Part shown: piece after piece, positions 58,640 through 64,000 of the stretch
Layout: each line of letters begins with the position of its first letter
Position numbering within the stretch: position 1 is the stretch's first letter
NCBI GenBank assembly: GCA_030549495.1
Contig: JAUIRK010000150.1
Span: forward strand, 1 to 64,000
Source: Nectonema munidae
Taxonomy: Eukaryota > Nematomorpha > Nectonematoida > Nectonematidae
Direction of reading: 5' to 3'
Length of the DNA: 64,000 nucleotides
Position numbers and translations under genes: made by a program
The notes under the pieces: model-generated
What the model was told of the DNA's origin: nothing
The model's input: only the letters and a program-made list of their open reading frames with translations
Databases searched by the model: none

Positions 58640-58905
58640 GCGACTACTTTGGCTTTCTCCTGAAAGAAAGGATCAATGCTTTCCCCTTTAACACCGTCAA
58701 TAATCCCATGTACTTTGGCTCAACTCTCAATTTCCTTGGATACTCTCTCCTGTATACTATTTCCATTTATTCTCTTGCTCTTTTGAAAAAAAATAATTCT
58801 TATATTAGGAATTCAAGTCTATGCGGAATCATTCTTTCAATCTGGGTTCTACTTGTTTACAAGATAGCTTGCCTTTTTGAAGAGTATTTCTATCTTATTT
58901 GTTGA
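58640..58905 (+). CDS. PEMT: PEMT, last exon
   Basis: The acceptor CTACTCTTCTACTTTAG ends at 58639. The first two bases GC complete the Gly codon begun at 48999. The protein goes on DYFGFLLKERINAFPFNTVN, NPMYFGSTLNFLGYSLL, and after a membrane segment IWVLLVYKIACLFEEYFYLI, with TGA at 58903. Human PEMT has [34 protein letters not shown] and ALLYEEPF. The paired Glu (EE, AdoMet binding in human PEMT) is kept. Relative to human it has roughly 18 extra residues before the last helix (KKNNSYIRNSS region) and ends sooner after the EE. Confidence 0.9.
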
Positions 58906-61640
58906 AGTTTATTCTATTTTTATATTGCCTCTTTACAAACCATTGTCTACTAGTGAACATCTGAGCTAGTTTTAAATCAAATTGCTTAATATCATCTATT
59001 TTTTCTGGTATGAAATACGGTAATAACTATGAATGCTTTTAACGAATTGAACTTTTGATCCACACCAGAGTGCGACTGCATTTCCGAAATTTCCCGTTAC
59101 CCGCAGGAACGGATATTCCCTGTTTTTCGTAATCAGAGAAATAATTTCTGTAGTTCAAACTAATAGTTAAAACAGGAAACTTACAAATATATTTTTTGGA
59201 CTCCAATTTTCTTTATTCCATCTTTTAGAATATACAAGTATGCATAATAATCATTCTAGATCACTATAATCTTATGGTTGCAATTTATAAGTGTTTCTAA
59301 AAGGCATTGCTATTACATTGTTTATGACTATTCTTCATTGTTTTAATCACGTTGTCTTTCTATTCTAATTTATTAGAACTATTATAGTACTTTTTTACTG
59401 CTTTTATCATTTAAGTTAATAAAAAAAACAATAATTTTTTGAAAAATAAAAAAAGCGCTAAAAATGTTTTGCCTACTCACTCATTTGATGATTGCGTTTC
59501 CAATTACTTAAATCCTCATTACAAATATACGTTCATTTAAAGTTTTTAATTATTTTTCAAAAAAGAAAATTGATCTAGAAAATGGTTACAACAAAACTAA
59601 TTACATGGAAAGATCTGTTAATTTTTATTTCGACTGTGATAGTGAGAAAGTTTAATTTCTTTTACAATGGAAGAAATGGTCAAGAGTTACCAGATGAAAA
59701 AAATGACTCTCGTGGAAGGAAAGCAAAGAGACTTTACTGCTTTTATGTAGTTTGGCGGAGAAATATTTAATAATTTTTAGCTAGCTAGTTGATCAAAGTT
59801 AAAAGTTAAAGATAATATTTTATTAACAACAACAACAACTTTATTTCAACAAGAAACTGTTGAACGTTTGAAAGTGATTCCTCAAATTCAAAGTTATTAA
59901 AACAATTTTACATTTTGAAAATAACATGTTCGGGAATTTTAACGTGTCCCCACTTCTTTACTTTTGATGAAAGGACTTCTTGTCAGATCTTCATTCTTGT
60001 GAAATTTATTATAAGGAATAATTTTTGAAAATATTAAAAATGTGATAACGATAGCACGACATTTTCAAATGATTCTCTTAATCAATCACGCTTTGTCTTG
60101 CTATGTCACAATGCCGTGCGTGTCTTTTTGATTGATTTTTTAAAATCATGGTATTTTTCCATAATTTCTAAATTTGCTATCAATTCGAATCCATATTTCC
60201 CAGTATAATTTTTATTGTTGCAATTAAGGATTTATATTAGTTGAATTTTCATAATTCCAGTCTACTACGTTTCCTACTTTTAAACAATAACAAAAAAGAT
60301 GAATTTTCTACCTTCAGAAATTTTGAATTTCACACTGTGACTTAGTTTGACACCTCCTAAAATATGTTTTTAGGCAGCTTAAAACTTTTATGAAGAAAAA
60401 TCGTAAAAAGTTCAATGAAACTTTAATTTCTTGAAAAATATTTTAAAACTTCACTTTTTTATTCCTAAAACTAATTCAAAATCCGGCGTTTTTATCATTA
60501 TCTTCTTTTTTTATATTTTAAATGCTTTTTGTATTTTAACTATTTCAAAGCGTTTTCATCTTTTTATTTATTATTTTTATTTCAAGCTTGAATAATAAAT
60601 TTAATAAATCTCTTCTCTGAAGTTTTCTATATTTTTCTCATATCTCCGTATTAATTAAAATATATTGCATATCTAAATTTTTATTTTTCTGTTTTATAAA
60701 AAATCACCTGTGTGAACTCTTTAATTTTATTGATTTGAACATGTGTCGTCAATACAACGCTTTTCTAGCCTTAATATCTATCTGCAAAGTTTTAAGTTCC
60801 TTCCATTTTGTTTTAGACCCTTTACGAATTACATATATAAAGTGAGAAGTATGGATGAGAACAATAACGACTTCTTTCCGAAACAACGAAAAAAGAAACT
60901 TCATTGATGCTCTCAGCTCACATTTTTATATACACTTTTTTATGCATATATCATCTTATTTTTTATCCACTTTATCAATACGCTTAACTTTAATTTTCTG
61001 TTAATTTTAACTTGGACACCATTTTTTTTTTCAAATTCTATTTTCTCAAACCAAATCCAATGTTTAAAAACTTTGTTCTATTGATTAATTTGATTATATC
61101 AAATTTTATAATAAAAAATATTTTTAAATATATTTTTAGTTTGATATATATTTCATAACTAGGTAAAATTTCCTTGTAACCCAAGGAAAAAATATTAATA
61201 TCAAACAAAAATTTTTTTTTCAATATTTAAACCTAGAAAAATTATATTATATAGTTTTTAAATTTAAAACTAAAAAATCAAAAAATTCTTTTCGCAAAAT
61301 TAAAATTAAATCTGATAAATAAATTTTTTACTTTTTTATTTAGTTAAAATTATATTTATATTTTATACTATTTTTTATATTAAATTTTTTTTTGTTGATT
61401 TAATTTTGTAATATGATTTATTCTTTTTAATTTCAATTTTTCTTCTTCTAAATTAAAAGGTCTAATTTAAATAATTGTATTTAAAACAAGGAATTTATAA
61501 TTTTTTAGATCTAAAACAAGTATAAAAAAGTATCTAATTAGTGTTATATTTAATTTTCTCAAATTTATTGTAGTAATAATTTTCATTTTTTAAGGTTAAT
61601 AAGATATAACTTTTGATTTTTAATCAATGGATTTGGTTAA
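58906..61640. other. AT-rich intergenic after PEMT
   Basis: No gene recognised. An AATAAA at 59418 could serve PEMT, but AT-rich context makes this weak. The ATG frame at 59582 (62 residues) ends in a basic stretch and has no motif. Confidence 0.45.
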
Positions 61641-61649
61641 TTTCAGAGA

Positions 61650-62180
61650 TTAAACTTCAGAGTACTGAAAGAAAATTTTTTGTTTGGGCTCATTATTTGT
61701 TCAGGAAAAAGGACGGAAGAGCCTAATATAAACATTGATCAGAAAAAATTAAGGTCGCTGGATCAAGTACTAAAGGATTACTCAATCATTTGAAACACAA
61801 ACATGAAATACAAGTAAAAAGATCAAATGAAAATATTGATAAAGTTGGAACAAGTAAAAGGCCCACACTTATGGACACTTATATTTTGAAAGCAAAAAAA
61901 GGATCAATTAATTCTATAAATTCAAAAATAGTAGCTAAAGATGGTTTAACATTTTCTCTCCTTTCTAGAACTGAAACCTTAAGAAAAGCTTTTCAATCAA
62001 ATGCATACTTCATACATAAAAGTAAGTCACAAATAAAAAAACTTTTTGGATTTTTATGAAGACATCAAGAACAAATGAAGAACAATTTTCAAAAATTGAA
62101 AGTCGATAAAAAAACGTTTTCACCTAGCCTAGATGAAGCAATAGGTTGTGGTAACAGAAGATGTTATTTGAAAATGGCCT
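61650..62180 (+). pseudogene. hAT transposase N-terminal part (BED-finger type)
   Basis: Reading across frames, FFVWAHYLF and a KKDGRA segment lead into VAGSSTKGLLNHLKHKHE at 61745-61805, the His end of a BED zinc finger. Then IVAKDGLTFSLLSRTETLRK, AFQSNAYFIHKSKSQIKKL follow, as in ZBED-type hAT transposases before the catalytic core. The frame breaks at 62058 and continues weakly (DEAIGCGNRRCYLKMACG). The catalytic core is absent. Confidence 0.65.
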
Positions 62181-62249
62181 GTGGTGCAACTTTTAAATTT
62201 TAATTATGATGTGAAATAGCATTGGTGTGTGATTACTTTATCGACCATT

Positions 62250-62830
62250 GTCTGTATAAATATAACAAATACTTTTCGTTAAAAACGGTAAAATGCTATT
62301 TCTCAACTACTTATAATATAAGCAATATATTATGAAAGCCCATAAAAAATGCCTTAATTTGGTATATCGCATCACACATTTGGTTGAGAAATGCGAAAGT
62401 TATAAGCGTTTTAATATTTGACCAAGATTTAAGCTAGGAACACTACAAATAAACTAAGCGTACACTAGCCCGATAAAATAAACCACACACGCGTGCTAAA
62501 GATGTGGTGAAGCGTATGCGAGATGAGAATTCACTGCGCTCACAAACGCGTAATGCAACATGTGGTAATCTTTCTTCGCATAGTTATGCTCTAAAATCAA
62601 TCAATAATGTGATTTATTCTTCGCACACTGTCAGTATAAATATAACGAATGCCCTTCGTTAAAAATTAGAAAGGTTGTATCTAAACTAAATAAAAGTAGA
62701 CTACGATTATCCAACAAAACTCGTACATTCAATCGACATTAATAAACCACACACGCGTGCTAAAGATGTGGTGAAGCGTATGCAAGATAAGAAATCACTG
62801 CGTTCACAAACGCGTAAAGCAACATGTGTA
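62250..62830. repeat. Imperfect direct repeats
   Basis: ATAAACCACACACGCGTGCT with the next 70 bases occurs at 62479 and 62742. GTATAAATATAACAAAT plus TTCGTTAAAAA occurs at 62254 and 62634. Offsets differ (263 and 380), so one copy carries an insertion or deletion. GTGTGCGAAG-type strings also recur. Confidence 0.7.
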
Positions 62831-62839
62831 ACAAAAAGT

Positions 62840-64000
62840 GGCCACTTTTTTTTACAAAATTTTTTCGAAGTAAAGGACAAATATCAAAAAAAATTAAAAA
62901 GTTTTTCCAAAAATGCATTATTCTAGCGTATACAGCAAACGATAAGCTTTTAAATGATATATATATCCCGAAAAAGTAATATTGAAAAACAGATTAATTT
63001 TTCTTCAAACAAATAAGTAAAAATTTTCAAAAAAATCGTCATATTAGTATTAGTATTATATATTACATAAATATTTCAACCAATCATATTGTTTTCATGA
63101 AATAAAATCGCAATATTTAAGTGGTTTGAACTTATGTGTAAAATTTTTGAAATGGTTCTTTTAATATGTATGCTAAATTATTTTTTGAAAATTTTTATTT
63201 TAAATATGTTTTTTTTATAAAACATTTTATAATTTTTTTGCAAGTTGTCTCCCTGGAGGTTTTGCCAGACCTCTAATATCTCATAACCTGCAGCGTTGAA
63301 CTCGGGTAGACAACTTGCTTGTCATTCCGAACCTGTATACTACGGTTTTTGATACAAATTAAGGAGATAAGATTCAACTTTCTGGTCATATTTTGCTAGA
63401 TGTAAGATTTGATGTACCTCATTCGGGGAGACGATGTTACAAAAGTTAAGTCCAAATTTAAACCTTTTACTACATTGACTGATTTATTATTATAAAATAA
63501 ATAAGTTGACGATAAGGGAAGGGATGTTAAAGGATTTAATATAACAAAAGCATTTGGCACAATCAGACTCTGCCTCCCGCGTGAACTTTGAAATCACCCG
63601 CATTTTGACCATTTAAGAAAATTTTCCTAAACTGAAAGAAAGCGAAAACTTGCCTCAGAATTGTAATAATTTGTTAATAAGAAAATAGTGACTACTAAAA
63701 AATTAATCAAAAACCTGTGTCAAGTCAAGTATAAAATTTATGCTTCAATCGAAGAACACACACGCTACATTTATCTTGATTTTGATGAGTGTTTTTCTAC
63801 TACGAGAAAGTTTGATAAAAATTTAAGTATTACAAAATTGAAGGTGTATTGTTTTGCTAGTGTGTTATATCTACCATGTAAAAGTAAATGATTAACTAAG
63901 TAAACAGATGTGCATTATTACATTGCTGTGCTTTATACATCACATTTTTATTTTTCACTTTTGAGTTTTCAAATTTTTTAAATATCATTTTAAAATAAAT
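62840..64000. other. Non-coding right edge
   Basis: Contains the dispersed repeat at 63292-63449. The frame at 63688 (67 residues, starting VTTKKLIKNLCQVKYKIYAS) has more balanced codons than the flanks but shows no motif and begins with GTG. Confidence 0.4.
63292..63449. repeat. Dispersed repeat, copy 2
   Basis: Matches 43691-43900 in the same orientation, with CATAACCTG, GGGTAGACAACTTG, ATTTTGCTAGATGTAAGATT and GGGGAGACGATG conserved. It is shorter than copy 1 in the middle. Confidence 0.75.

Noticed and set aside
59582-59770. 62-residue ATG frame after PEMT
   Set aside because: No homology and ordinary AT-rich composition; too short to call.
1-64000. CRISPR arrays, rRNA genes, retrovirus-like or Polinton-like elements
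   Set aside because: No spaced short repeats, no rRNA-like sequence and no LTR pair or capsid, envelope or protein-primed polymerase frame was seen.

Overview
This is strongly AT-rich animal nuclear DNA with spliced genes, tRNA-derived SINE-like repeats, LINEs of three kinds, and very many hAT and piggyBac DNA transposons. It has no bacterial-style operons, rRNA genes or CRISPR arrays. The host cannot be named from this window. A phosphatidylethanolamine N-methyltransferase (PEMT) gene plus hAT, piggyBac and CR1-like elements would fit an AT-rich invertebrate such as a crustacean or cnidarian, but that is inference.

Host genes. The clearest is PEMT on the + strand. Three exons were found (46279-46368, 48848-48999, 58640-58905). 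The phase-1 junction between the last two restores a conserved glycine and a PEMT-like stretch. The exon for the conserved WEH region, expected between 46370 and 48847, was not found. The last intron is about 9.6 kb and is largely hAT transposons. On the - strand at the left edge, two exons (3258-3029 and 510-334) look like part of a small unrecognised, probably extracellular protein gene, with AATAAA just past the stop.

Layout. 1-4100: the small - strand gene and its intron. 4129-15329: one hAT element grown to about 11.2 kb by nested insertions, including a piggyBac (7022-10095) and a satellite-carrying piggyBac-like element (11116-14371). 15.4-21.2 kb: a related element end, a piggyBac scrap, a cytosine-poor island and a 230-bp tandem array. 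21.3-24.3 kb: a 3-kb element with inverted ends of about 350 bp that has swallowed a MITE and a SINE-like repeat. 24.3-27.3 kb: an RNase H-bearing LINE on the - strand. 27.5-29 kb: a palindrome, a tRNA-like SINE, a piggyBac tail and another satellite-bearing end. 29-35 kb: CR1/L2-like LINEs on the - strand, one split by a Tigger/pogo element. 35-36 kb: a hAT remnant. 38.9-43.4 kb: three piggyBac remnants. 44.6-45.6 kb: a second SINE-like repeat copy split by a hAT MITE. 46-59 kb: PEMT. 61.6-63.5 kb: a BED-finger hAT scrap and dispersed repeats.

Almost all long open frames are broken transposase or reverse-transcriptase pieces. None of the transposon genes looks intact, but exact 8-bp target duplications on two hAT MITEs (52362-52803 and 56072-56390) point to recent movement. 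I saw no convincing retrovirus-like, LTR or Polinton element.
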